DNA from: Desulfovibrionaceae bacterium
GTDB lineage: Bacteria; Desulfobacterota; Desulfovibrionia; Desulfovibrionales; Desulfovibrionaceae
Reading direction: 5' to 3'
Assembly (NCBI GenBank): GCA_031082225.1
Contig: JAVHLG010000033.1
Coordinates: 1 to 48,780, forward strand
DNA length: 48,780 bases
Each line of letters opens with the position of its first letter. Position 1 is the first letter of the stretch. The position numbers and the translations under genes are program-made. Positions 9,930 to 18,425 of the stretch are shown one piece after another. The notes under the pieces were generated by a model. That model did no database searches. It saw nothing but the letters and a program-made list of their open reading frames with translations, and was not told the origin of the DNA.

Positions 9930-10127
9930 TTATTGGAGTACCTGGCTGTGTCCGCCGCAGGACGAACAGGTGAAATCCATGGCCTGCCGCGGGCTGTCGT
10001 CTTTGGGCGTCAGGGTGCCTGAGGCGATTTTTCGGCACGAAAGGCAATACCTCTGGTGCAAGGCGGCCTTGGACTCGTTGACTGCCCCTCCGAAAAGCCG
10101 TTTGAGGGCGCTGAAAAATCCGGCCAT
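9930..10127 (-). CDS. Small zinc-ribbon protein (65 aa)
   Basis: Starts at 10127 (MAGFFSALKRLFGG) behind GGAGG. Two cysteine pairs, CLSC and CSSC, about 29 residues apart, form a likely single zinc ribbon; the N-terminus is amphipathic and basic. Similar short proteins occur in sulfate reducers, but I cannot name a function. It has its own terminator. Confidence 0.75.
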   Translation of the reverse strand: MAGFFSALKRLFGGAVNESKAALHQRYCLSCRKIASGTLTPKDDSPRQAMDFTCSSCGGHSQVLQ

Positions 10128-10521
10128 GATGCAAACCTCCGCGTAAGATGGTTCGTCGTATGCAAGACGGTCAAAGCCTGCAGCGTGCGCCGACTTCGAC
10201 CGTGCAGCGCGGATGCGTCTCATGCGGCGACTCCCTCCCGCGGGGGCATGCGTCCCGAAAAGCTTATATCCGTAAGCCTTGTGTAGGAGGATTGCGTTTG
10301 TGAAACCAGAATCCATCCTTTTTGGCAAGCACTATATGCAGTTTCCACGTTGCCTGTTTTGGCTGATGCCGACGCAGCCCGGGAATTCCGCTCCCAGCGC
10401 AGGCTGGCGTCCGGCATGACGGGCGCGCCGCCCGCCGCTTTCGGACATCGACGAGTTCGCGTCGTGAGCCAGGGCAACTCTGCGAAATTTACAAAAAAAT
10501 AGGCATGTTAACGTGTTGATG
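10128..10521. other. Intergenic region, no supported gene
   Basis: 394 bases. A plus-strand frame of 39 codons could start at a GTG near 10301 behind TAGGAGG, but it has no recognisable composition. On the minus strand TTGACA...TATTTT with an 18-base spacer near 10499-10528 could be a promoter reading towards the zinc-ribbon gene. Neither is convincing alone. Confidence 0.3.
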
Positions 10522-11952
10522 TCAAGGTTCGGACCCTCGGTCATCAAGGGCGCGTCCGGCCCGTGTCGCGGCCTCGATGACCCGCATGCGCCGCCATGCG
10601 CCGCCCCGGTAGCGCAGCCACATGAGTCCGGCCAGGGCCAGGACGTAGGCCGTCAGAAACGTCCAGGCGACATAGATCCCGGCCCCGAAGGCCGAAACCG
10701 CGGCATAGGTGGGCAGGATCATGACGAAGACCGCCGCGCCGCCTATGGACAGCATGAGATAGCGGCTGTCGCCCGCCCCCTTGAGGGCCCCGAAGAGGAT
10801 CATGGCCACGGCGTCGAAGATCGAATACACGGCCACGAACCGCATCAGCCACACCCCGGTGGCGGTGATGGCCGCATATCCGGCGGCGTCCATGTCCCGG
10901 GGCCGGAAAAGGGACAAAAAGGCCTCGGGGAAAGCCACGAACAAAAGGGCCACGACGGTCATGTAGCCCAGGGTCAGGCGCAGGGTGGCCATGGTGTCGC
11001 GGTGGGCCGCGTCGGGATCGTCGGCCCCCAGGGCCTGGCCCACCAGGGTGCTGGCCGCCACCGAGAACCCGACCATGGGCAGAAAGGTCAGGGTGTTGAT
11101 GGAAAAGACGATATTGGTGGCCGCCAGGGCCTCCTTGCCGATGCGCCCCACCAGGAAGACGAAGAAGGTGATGGCGAAGATGTCCAGGAAGAACTGGACC
11201 CCGCCGGGCAGGCCGTATTTCATGAGCCGGGAAAACAGGTCGCGATCCAGGGCGAAGGCGCTTCTCACCCGGAAAAGGACCTCGTTTTTCCGGGTGAAGA
11301 TCAGCGCCGCAAAGAGAACCGCGCTCACGGCCCCACCGGTCACGGTGGCCAGGGCCGCGCCCCGGATGCCCATCTCCGGAAGGCCGAAGGCCCCGTAGAT
11401 CAGGGCGTAGTCCAGGGGGATGTTCAGGGCCGCCCCGACCAGATTGACCGCCATGACCACCCGGGTCAGGCCCCGGCCGGTGAAGAAACCTGAAAACGTC
11501 GCATCAAGGATGCCGAACACCCCGCCCAGCATCAGGATCCGGAAATACGGCTCCTCCAGGACGCGCACGTCGTCCGGATGTCCGGCCAGGGCGAAAAGCG
11601 GCCCGGCCACAAGCGAGGCCGCCGCCGTGACAAGCCCGGCCAGAAGACAGAACCACACCCCCTGCCACAGGGCCGCGCCCACGCGCTGCGGGCGCTGGGC
11701 CCCGGTATACTGGGCGATGAACACCCCGGTATACCCGGCCGTGCCGATGAAAAACGACTGGATGGCGAAGGCCGCGATGCCTGCGGGCATGGCCGCAGCG
11801 ATGGCGTCGAGGGAATAGTTGCCCAGAAACATCCGGTCGGTGAAAAGCATGAGCGTGGTGGAGCCCATGCTGACCACCAGGGGCAGGCCGATGGCCAGAA
11901 CCCGCCGGTATGCGTCCCGGCGCGCGCCCTGGTGTGTGGCGTTGGACGACAT
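10522..11952 (-). CDS. MATE-family multidrug/Na+ exporter
   Basis: 476 residues, about twelve membrane segments, in the two-halves MATE layout. Typical stretches are GLPLVVSMGSTTLMLFTDRMFLG near the N-terminus and GLPGGVQFFLDIFAITFFVFLVG at the start of the second half. These proteins export drugs or metabolites in exchange for Na+ or H+; the substrate here is unknown. The start is placed at 11952 (MSSNATHQG) because a strong promoter occupies the region where the longer TTG-started frame would begin. No clear Shine-Dalgarno precedes it. Confidence 0.88.
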   Translation of the reverse strand: MSSNATHQGARRDAYRRVLAIGLPLVVSMGSTTLMLFTDRMFLGNYSLDAIAAAMPAGIAAFAIQSFFIGTAGYTGVFIAQYTGAQRPQRVGAALWQGVWFCLLAGLVTAAASLVAGPLFALAGHPDDVRVLEEPYFRILMLGGVFGILDATFSGFFTGRGLTRVVMAVNLVGAALNIPLDYALIYGAFGLPEMGIRGAALATVTGGAVSAVLFAALIFTRKNEVLFRVRSAFALDRDLFSRLMKYGLPGGVQFFLDIFAITFFVFLVGRIGKEALAATNIVFSINTLTFLPMVGFSVAASTLVGQALGADDPDAAHRDTMATLRLTLGYMTVVALLFVAFPEAFLSLFRPRDMDAAGYAAITATGVWLMRFVAVYSIFDAVAMILFGALKGAGDSRYLMLSIGGAAVFVMILPTYAAVSAFGAGIYVAWTFLTAYVLALAGLMWLRYRGGAWRRMRVIEAATRAGRALDDRGSEP

Positions 11953-11995
11953 GAGGTGGCTCGAGTTGATAGAAGTGCTGAAGAAAAAGAGTATA

Positions 11996-12024
11996 TATTT
12001 AGACCTGTCGCAATCTGGTGTCAA
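11996..12024 (-). promoter_or_regulatory. Sigma-70 promoter of the MATE gene
   Basis: On the minus strand TTGACA (12019-12024), a 17-base spacer and TAAATA (11996-12001). The expected transcript start is about 11989, leaving a leader of about 37 bases before the ATG at 11952. Confidence 0.65.
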
Positions 12025-12369
12025 GAAAATTGCAAAGCGTGTGCGCAGACGGGCCGCCGCCTGGAAACTTTCGAAAAGAGCATGTAAAATATCAGTGGGT
12101 TAGCTGCCGTTTCGTGAGGCCCGGACGTGGGTGGGCGGTCGCGACAGGCCCCAGGCCACGTGGCGTGGCGGGAACACCTTGCGCAAAACGCCGCAACCGG
12201 TGTAGAAGGATGATACAGACAGGCCATTTTCTCACGCCCGTCCTCCGGCTTTTGCCGCCCCCGGGAACGCGCCGAGCAGGGCTGCGCCGACCGTGCCGCC
12301 GCAGCGGCAAAACGGTTTTCGCCTCGCGCCGCGTCTCCCGGAGACACCACAAACCGCACGGAGGTGACG
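12025..12369. other. Leader region before the secreted propeller gene
   Basis: 345 bases between the divergent MATE promoter and the gene at 12370. An inverted repeat TTTTGCCGC ... GCGGCAAAA (about 12248-12313) could fold in the leader. I compared it with the c-di-GMP, cobalamin and TPP riboswitch signatures I know and saw no match. No protein gene is supported. Confidence 0.35.
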
Positions 12370-14418
12370 ATGCGTCCCAGCGCCCTGCCCATATCCTGCC
12401 TGGCCGTGATCCTGGCCACGTTGTGCAGCCTGCCGGAATCTGCCCTGGCGGCTGTCTGGACCTCCCTGGCCCCGTCTCCCACGGGCAATACCCTAAACGA
12501 CGCCTACAGCCCGGACGGAGGGACAACCACCTATTTCGTCGGGGACGGCGGCGTCATCCTGCGGCGGGACGCAACGACCGTCAGTTTCATGGAATCCGGC
12601 ACAACCGCCCCCTTAAAGGCCATCCACGGCCGCTCGGCCACCGACATCTGGGCCGTGGGCGGCAACGGCGCGGCAGCCATCGTGTCCGACCCCACCCGCT
12701 CGGTGCTTTTGCACTTCAACGGCTCGGCCTGGACCCCCACCACGCCGCCCACGGTCTCCGGCTGGGACGGCCTGTACACCATGGCCGACGTCTGGGTGTC
12801 CCCCACGGGCGCGGCCCATGCCGTGACCGACTTAAGCGGGGCCCCGGTCTGGTGGAACGCCGCGGCGCAGAAATGGGAGTTTGCCGCCGTGACCAACGCC
12901 ACGGGCGGGGAGATCAACTGGGGCTATCATCTGAACGCCATCTTCGGCTTCTCGGACACGGACATCTTTGCCGTGGGCACCTACGGCACGGTGCTGCACC
13001 GGGACGCCACGGGATGGAAGATCATCGCCCAGCTTGAAGCGGCCCCGGGCTCCACCAGCTACAACCTGCTGCAGGACGTGTGGGGGCCCAACGCCGACAA
13101 CGTGTTCGCCTGCGGCAATTCAGGGCAGATCTACCGGCTGCGGCGATCCGTGTCCGCCGTCTGGGAGATGGTCAACACCGGCGGCGGCATCCTGGACGGC
13201 TACGATCTGTCGGCCATGCGCGGTTCGGGCCCGGCCGACATCTGGTTCGTGGGACGCTCCGGGGTCATCCGGCAGTGGGTGGGGACCAACAACGCCCTGG
13301 TCAACCGCGACGACCCGGCCAGGAAGGCCCGCACCGCCATCGTGCCCGGGGCATCCGGCAGCTACCTGCTCGGCGGCTACTACGGCCTGATGGAGAGGCT
13401 CAATGGGACCACCGGGGCGCGCCAGACCCTGAACACCCCGGCCGGGGTGAGCGCCCCCCTGCAGTTTGCGGGGTTCGCCGACCGCCTGTGGATCGCCCCG
13501 CAATGGACCACCCCGTCCATCGGCATCTACGCCTGGAACGGCGGCCGGATGACCCCGCGCACCATCCCGGCCCTGGCGGAGAACAGCTTCACCAAAACCT
13601 TCAAGGCCTTCTCTCCCTCGGACATGTGGCTGTCGGTGCTCGACGCCTCCACCTGGAACGGCATCACCCTGCGCGGCAACGGCTTCACCTGGACCGCCTG
13701 GACCCCGCCGGGCAGTTCCGGCCAGCATCCGCCCCTGCTCGACGTGGTCAAGACCGCCTCGGGCGGCTACGCCGTCCTTCAAGACGCCAATGGGCAGGGG
13801 AACCCCTGCATGGTGGGCAGCGAATTCATGACCTGCCTCGACGCAGGGGGCGACTCCTACCAGTACCTGGGCATGGCCGCCTCTCCCAACGGGGACGTGC
13901 ATGCCGTGGGGCTGGGCGGCCGGGTGGCCCTGTGGCGCGGCGGGGCCTGGAGCACGTCCGTGGTCGGGGCCAACGGGGACGATCTCAGGGCCGTGGCCGC
14001 CGCCACGAACATGGTCGTGGCCGTGGGCGAAAACGGCGCGGCCTTTTACAGCACCAACGGCACGACCTGGTCCCCGGTGGCGGGCATCAGCCGGGTCGCG
14101 CCGCCGGAGCCGGGCTATCCCCTGCAGTGGTTCTCGTCCATCGTCCATGCCGGGGACGGCGTGTTCTGGGCCGCCCTCAACACCTCAACCCGGTACACCG
14201 ACGGCGGCAAGGCCTCCCTGTACCGCATCCAAAACGGCGCGGGCCAGCTCGTGGAGGGAGGGTTCTCCAGTCCGGTCAACGGATTGGCCGCAAGCGCGGC
14301 CCAGAACGCGGTCTTTGCCGTGGGAGACAACGGTTCGGTCATGACCACCAATCCGGCCTTCAAGGAGGTGGGTTTCGGGCAGGTGGGCCCGCTTCTGCCC
14401 CTTCTGCTGGGCGAATAG
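12370..14418 (+). CDS. Secreted beta-propeller-like repeat protein
   Basis: 682 residues starting at the ATG at 12370 behind GGAGG (the GTG six bases earlier overlaps the ribosome binding site). A signal peptide (about 1-27) precedes many repeats of the form D(I/V)(W/F)AVGxxGxxxx, for example ATDIWAVGGNG, DTDIFAVGTYG, ADNVFACGNSG and ADIWFVGRSG, as in BNR/Kelch-like propellers. No catalytic site is evident. The C-terminus is short and hydrophobic (GPLLPLLLGE), resembling the tail of the secreted protein ending at 36798. Probably extracytoplasmic; the ligand is unknown. Confidence 0.8.
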   Translation: MRPSALPISCLAVILATLCSLPESALAAVWTSLAPSPTGNTLNDAYSPDGGTTTYFVGDGGVILRRDATTVSFMESGTTAPLKAIHGRSATDIWAVGGNGAAAIVSDPTRSVLLHFNGSAWTPTTPPTVSGWDGLYTMADVWVSPTGAAHAVTDLSGAPVWWNAAAQKWEFAAVTNATGGEINWGYHLNAIFGFSDTDIFAVGTYGTVLHRDATGWKIIAQLEAAPGSTSYNLLQDVWGPNADNVFACGNSGQIYRLRRSVSAVWEMVNTGGGILDGYDLSAMRGSGPADIWFVGRSGVIRQWVGTNNALVNRDDPARKARTAIVPGASGSYLLGGYYGLMERLNGTTGARQTLNTPAGVSAPLQFAGFADRLWIAPQWTTPSIGIYAWNGGRMTPRTIPALAENSFTKTFKAFSPSDMWLSVLDASTWNGITLRGNGFTWTAWTPPGSSGQHPPLLDVVKTASGGYAVLQDANGQGNPCMVGSEFMTCLDAGGDSYQYLGMAASPNGDVHAVGLGGRVALWRGGAWSTSVVGANGDDLRAVAAATNMVVAVGENGAAFYSTNGTTWSPVAGISRVAPPEPGYPLQWFSSIVHAGDGVFWAALNTSTRYTDGGKASLYRIQNGAGQLVEGGFSSPVNGLAASAAQNAVFAVGDNGSVMTTNPAFKEVGFGQVGPLLPLLLGE

Positions 14419-14480
14419 GGCCGGTGACTGTCCGGGGCAGGCCAGGGGCCGACCCCGGTGGGGAGTGGCGAGACGTTCGG

Positions 14481-15227
14481 TCAATACGTCTCCACGATCT
14501 CCTTGAGCTTTTGCACGGACACCGCATGGCCGCCCAGGCGCGGGATGGCATGGGGATTGACGCTGCCGTCGAAGGGCCGGTAGCCGGTGACGAACATGAG
14601 ATCATAGCCGTTCTCGGCCAGAAGCGACCCGAAGACGTCGTTGCCCAGGCCGTAGGGATAGGCGTAATACTTGGGATAATAGCCGAAGATCTCGTGGAAG
14701 CGTTTGCGCGAGGCGGCCAGGTCGGTGCGCAGAAAGGCCAGGTAGGCCTCGCGCGAGGCGTGCTTGTCCACCTGGAGCCGGGGGGAGTGGCTGAAGGAGT
14801 GGTCCGCGAAGGTGACCTTGGGCCAGGTCTTGAGCTGCTCGATCTGGGCGGCGCTCAAGGTGATCCTGGAATTGGGATTGGCCATATAGGCCATGGGCAG
14901 AAACAGGGTGAACGGGAGGTCGTATTTTTTTAAAAGCTCGAAGGCCTGCATGACCGAGGACCAGCCGTCGTCGATGGTGATGACCACGGTGCGGGGCGGA
15001 AAGCTTTCCCGGCGTTTGATGTAGCCCGCGAATTCGTCCATGGACACCACATTGGCGTGTTCCTTGAGATACTTGAGATGGGCCTCGAACACATCCATGG
15101 GCATGGACATGCTGGAGCGATGGCCGTCGAAGCGGTGGTAGCCGATGACCGTGGCCGAGGCGGCCTGGGCGGTCTCGGCCACGATGAGGGCCAGGCACAG
15201 GAAAAAAAGGCGCAGGAAGGGGGGCAT
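14481..15227 (-). CDS. Secreted polysaccharide deacetylase (CE4/NodB)
   Basis: 248 residues with a signal peptide (1-23). NodB-homology motifs are TIDDGW (D86-D87; D87 is the likely metal ligand) and DHSFSH (H143 and H147, the metal-binding HxxxH), followed by YPYGLGND, matching motif 3. It is predicted to remove acetyl groups from a glycan such as poly-N-acetylglucosamine or peptidoglycan in the periplasm. It is followed at low coordinates by the convergent propeller gene. Confidence 0.9.
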   Translation of the reverse strand: MPPFLRLFFLCLALIVAETAQAASATVIGYHRFDGHRSSMSMPMDVFEAHLKYLKEHANVVSMDEFAGYIKRRESFPPRTVVITIDDGWSSVMQAFELLKKYDLPFTLFLPMAYMANPNSRITLSAAQIEQLKTWPKVTFADHSFSHSPRLQVDKHASREAYLAFLRTDLAASRKRFHEIFGYYPKYYAYPYGLGNDVFGSLLAENGYDLMFVTGYRPFDGSVNPHAIPRLGGHAVSVQKLKEIVETY

Positions 15228-15329
15228 GGGGGTCCCGTTGCGGTTTGGCGTCCTGGGGCGGGGCCAGGGGACGCACGGTCGGCGTATCGGCGGGTCGCGG
15301 GGGCAGGGGCCGGGTCTGTGGCCCGCAGG

Positions 15330-16532
15330 CTACTGCCCGGGCGCGTCTGGTCCAGGGTTTTCGCGCACGTGCGCGGCCACGGCCATGACGGTGTTCACGT
15401 AGGTCCGGCTGCGATTGTAGCGGAAAAGGGCCTCGCGAAGGTTCGCCTCGGAGGTCTGCCCTCCCACTCCGGCCTTTTGCAGGAAATTGCCCATGCTCTC
15501 CAGGGCGTCGTCCACGTTGAAAAGATCCGCCACGCCGTCGCCGTCGCCGTCCCGGGCCAGGGTCAGGGCGTTTGTGGGCATGAACTGGCTGACCCCGATG
15601 GCCCCGTAGACCGAGCCGGGCATGGCCAGGGGGTCGCGGCCAAGGCGCGCGGCGTAGTCCAAAAGGGCCGTCAGCTCCCGGAAGGCCCAGTCCCCCCGCT
15701 CGCGCGCCGTCTGGGCCAGCCAGGCCGCACGCTCCGGAGAAGGGTTTTCGTAGGCGAAGGTCTGGGCCACCAGGGCATAGTCCCTTGCCAGGGCCATGCC
15801 CGCCAGGGACACGACGGCCGGTTTGTCACCCAGGAAGCGGCCGCACCGGGTCTCCACGGCGCTCACCCCCACGGCCACCTCCCCGGGCAGGCCGTAGCGG
15901 GCCAGCACCCGGGCCAGGATCGCCCGGTTGGCGGCGTAAAACTCCCGGGCCTCGGCCAGCCGCTCCGGGGTCAAGGCGCTGTCATAGACGCTTGGGGCCT
16001 CGATGGGCGGAAACGTGAGGTCCGGCGGGGCCTTGGCTGTGGCGGCCCGCAGGGCGGCCAGGAGTTCGGGCGTGGCCACGGCCCGCTCCGGCAGGCCGGT
16101 CTCACGCTGCCAGGCCCGGATGGACCATTTGGTGAGCCGTTTGAGGCGACCGTCCACGGGCCAGGGGTGATAGCCCAGTTCCTTTAAGCGGGTCTGGATG
16201 TCGGTCACCAGCCTGAGGCCGTGCCTGGCCATGTACAGTTCGGTGAGCTTGGTGGTCATGGGCTCGGGATCAAAGACCATCTCCGGCCGGGCGAAGAGGG
16301 CCCGCACCGTGGCCTCGGGACGGCCGGAGTCCGTCAGCCGCCGGATGAGCGGCTCGAAGCTGACCGGGGCGGCCGGGGCGGCAGATGCGACAGGGACGAC
16401 TGGGGCGGCAGTTGCGACTGGAACGACAGGGGCCGTCTGGGCGGACGCCGTTGTGGCCGCAAGGAGGCAAAGCGTCAGGACAGCCATGGCCAGAATCGCC
16501 TCCGGGCGGCGCTGCCCCGGTTTGGGCGTCAC
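15330..16532 (-). CDS. Lytic murein transglycosylase, MltB type
   Basis: About 400 residues starting with GTG at 16532, which forms a GTGA overlap with the stop of the upstream gene and has GGGAGG upstream, indicating translational coupling. A signal peptide ends near ASAQ, then an Ala/Pro/Val-rich linker, a peptidoglycan-binding-like region (IQTRLKELGYHPWPVDGRL) and the MltB-type catalytic domain. The catalytic Glu is in VSAVETRCGRFLG, and an EF-hand-like loop DGDGDGVADLFN matches the Ca2+ site of Slt35. It cleaves the glycan strand of peptidoglycan to 1,6-anhydro products. Confidence 0.88.
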   Translation of the reverse strand: MTPKPGQRRPEAILAMAVLTLCLLAATTASAQTAPVVPVATAAPVVPVASAAPAAPVSFEPLIRRLTDSGRPEATVRALFARPEMVFDPEPMTTKLTELYMARHGLRLVTDIQTRLKELGYHPWPVDGRLKRLTKWSIRAWQRETGLPERAVATPELLAALRAATAKAPPDLTFPPIEAPSVYDSALTPERLAEAREFYAANRAILARVLARYGLPGEVAVGVSAVETRCGRFLGDKPAVVSLAGMALARDYALVAQTFAYENPSPERAAWLAQTARERGDWAFRELTALLDYAARLGRDPLAMPGSVYGAIGVSQFMPTNALTLARDGDGDGVADLFNVDDALESMGNFLQKAGVGGQTSEANLREALFRYNRSRTYVNTVMAVAAHVRENPGPDAPGQ

Positions 16533-17491
16533 AAGGGCCTCCCCGCCGCCGACCCGGGAACCGACAGGCGCGGGCCCACCAGCCGCGACAGGACGGCCAC
16601 CACCAGCATGGAGAACAGCAGCCGTCCGAAAAACGTGCCCTGCATGCTGGCCCCGATCAGGGCCATGAGCAGGGTGTCCTCGATGAGGGCGTGGGACAGG
16701 CTCATAAGCGACAGGGAGGAGAACACGTCGCGCCGCGACAGCCGTCCGGCCTTGACCTCCATCATGATCAGCCCGCCGCCGTAGGCCAGGCCCATGACCA
16801 GCCCGATGACCGTGATGTTGGCGGCCTTGGCCCCGATGCCCAAAAGCCCCAGGACCGGTGCCAAAAGCCGCTCGAAGAGGTCCGTGACCCGGAACCGGGC
16901 CAGGATGCGCATCAGGATGATGAGGGCCAGGATGACCCCGAAGATCATGGCCAGGTTTTTGGCCTCGCCCAGGGCCCACCCGGGCAGGGAGGCCTGGGCC
17001 GGGGCGGCGGTGAAGATCGCCCGGGCCGGTTCCGCGAGCATCCCGGCGGCGGCGAAGAACCGGTGCATGAGCATGCCGCACACAAGGGCCCCGGCCATGC
17101 GCAGCACCGCCTGACCCCAGAACCCCACCCCGCATTTCTGGGTGATGCGGCCCTCCACCGGGATGTTGTGGGCGATGAGGATCATGGTGGAGAGCACCGT
17201 GACCTGGGCCACGCTCAAGGGGTCGGCGCCCGGCGGCAGGGCCACGTAGACCAGGATGCCGCCGTAGATGTTGGTCAAAATGGCCGTGGCCCACACCAGC
17301 CCCATGTCCGGGGGCAGCCCGGCCAGTTCCATCAGCGGCCCAAGCGGCACGGCCAGATAGGCGATGAGGTCCAGTTCCTTGAGGATCTTGACCCCGATGA
17401 TTACCGGGATCATGACCTTGTACAGGTCCAGGCTGATGCGCACGGCGTCGGTCAGGGCCTTTTTCGCGGCCTCGGCCAGGGGCGCGCTCAT
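16529..17491 (-). CDS. Nucleoside-recognition (Gate) domain membrane protein
   Basis: 320 residues with about eight membrane segments in two similar halves (DLYKVMIPVIIGVKILKELD... and ...VIGLVMGLAYGGGLIMMEV), typical of the Gate/nucleoside-recognition family related to SpmA/SpmB. Start and stop overlap the neighbouring genes by 4 bases on both sides (ATGA and GTGA), so the three genes form a coupled operon with a lytic transglycosylase and an anchored protein. Function in the family is poorly known; a link to cell-envelope growth is inferred from context. Confidence 0.8.
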   Translation of the reverse strand: MSAPLAEAAKKALTDAVRISLDLYKVMIPVIIGVKILKELDLIAYLAVPLGPLMELAGLPPDMGLVWATAILTNIYGGILVYVALPPGADPLSVAQVTVLSTMILIAHNIPVEGRITQKCGVGFWGQAVLRMAGALVCGMLMHRFFAAAGMLAEPARAIFTAAPAQASLPGWALGEAKNLAMIFGVILALIILMRILARFRVTDLFERLLAPVLGLLGIGAKAANITVIGLVMGLAYGGGLIMMEVKAGRLSRRDVFSSLSLMSLSHALIEDTLLMALIGASMQGTFFGRLLFSMLVVAVLSRLVGPRLSVPGSAAGRPL

Positions 17492-18162
17492 TCGCCTTCT
17501 CCCTCGGGGGGCTCGGGCCCGTCGGACGCCGCATGGCTGGCCGACTCCTCGGGGGCGAGGGTCAGATCCTGGTCCGGCCGGGGCAGTTCCCCGCCGATGG
17601 CCACGAAGGTGTCCTGGTTGAGCAGGCCGGAACGGAGGTAGAGCTCCCGCCATTGGTCCACGGTGAAGGTGCGTCCGCCCATGGCCGCCTGGAGCTGCAC
17701 GTCGCGTACGGTCCCGGCCAGAAGGCGCTGGGCCTGGGCGTCGCCTGCGGCGGCCAGGCGCACGGCCGTCTCCATGGTCTCGGCCACGGCGTAGCGGGAG
17801 CGGACAGGCTCCACGTAAACCGCCGCCACATAGCGGACGTATTCCTCCAGCGTCCCGGGCCGGGGCTGGGCGGTCTTGGCCGCCTGCACCCGGGTCAGGC
17901 AATCGGACACGGCCGGGGCGGTCATGGGCATCACCGCCGGGGGCGGCGGCGTGGGCGGCGCCTTGGCCGCAAAAAAAGTGCATCCCAGAAAGAGCCCGGC
18001 CGCCAGGATCCCGGCCAGGGCCGCAAGCCGCATGAAACGCAGGCCCGTTCTCCCGGAACCGGACGGACCGCCCCGGCGGGGCCTGGCCCGGCGCGCCGGG
18101 CGCGTGTTGGACGTCTGCGCCCTGCGATGTGCGTTGCCCCGGATCGTGCGCCCCTGGTACAT
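17488..18162 (-). CDS. Membrane-anchored protein, first gene of envelope operon
   Basis: 224 residues if started at 18162 (MYQGRTIRGN). A basic 43-residue N-terminus precedes one hydrophobic segment ending in FLGC. A start at 18033 would instead give a 184-residue lipoprotein with lipobox LFLGC; the weak ribosome binding sites do not decide. After a Pro-rich linker comes a helical domain of about 130 residues (LTRVQAAKTAQPRPG to GGELPRPDQDL) that I do not recognise. The last base pairs overlap the start of the Gate-protein gene (ATGA). Confidence 0.65.
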   Translation of the reverse strand: MYQGRTIRGNAHRRAQTSNTRPARRARPRRGGPSGSGRTGLRFMRLAALAGILAAGLFLGCTFFAAKAPPTPPPPAVMPMTAPAVSDCLTRVQAAKTAQPRPGTLEEYVRYVAAVYVEPVRSRYAVAETMETAVRLAAAGDAQAQRLLAGTVRDVQLQAAMGGRTFTVDQWRELYLRSGLLNQDTFVAIGGELPRPDQDLTLAPEESASHAASDGPEPPEGEGE

Positions 18163-18425
18163 GCTTCCGATACCCTTGGTGGTCACTGTTGGAAAAAGGT
18201 GCGCGCGGCGTATGGCCGTGTCGCATGGCCCGCGAACCGGGGAAACAAAGCATTTTCCCTGGCTTTTGTCCACAAACCGCCGCTGTGCGGGCCGCGTCAG
18301 GTTCGGCCAGCCCCTAGGAAAGGAGGGGAAAATACGCTAGGCAGGGGGTGCGCAAAAAAACGCATGCTGTCCGGCGTCGCAGACGATCCGGGCGCACCGC
18401 CACCTTGCAGACAAAGGACGCACGC

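Noticed and set aside
10301-10420. Small plus-strand gene starting at a GTG behind TAGGAGG
   Set aside because: Only 39 codons, no recognisable composition, and a single ribosome-binding-site match is expected by chance in this length.
12025-12369. Cyclic-di-GMP riboswitch before the propeller gene
   Set aside because: The core signatures of the GEMM-I element (GGGCAAACC-like and the GNRA-tetraloop/receptor parts) were not found.
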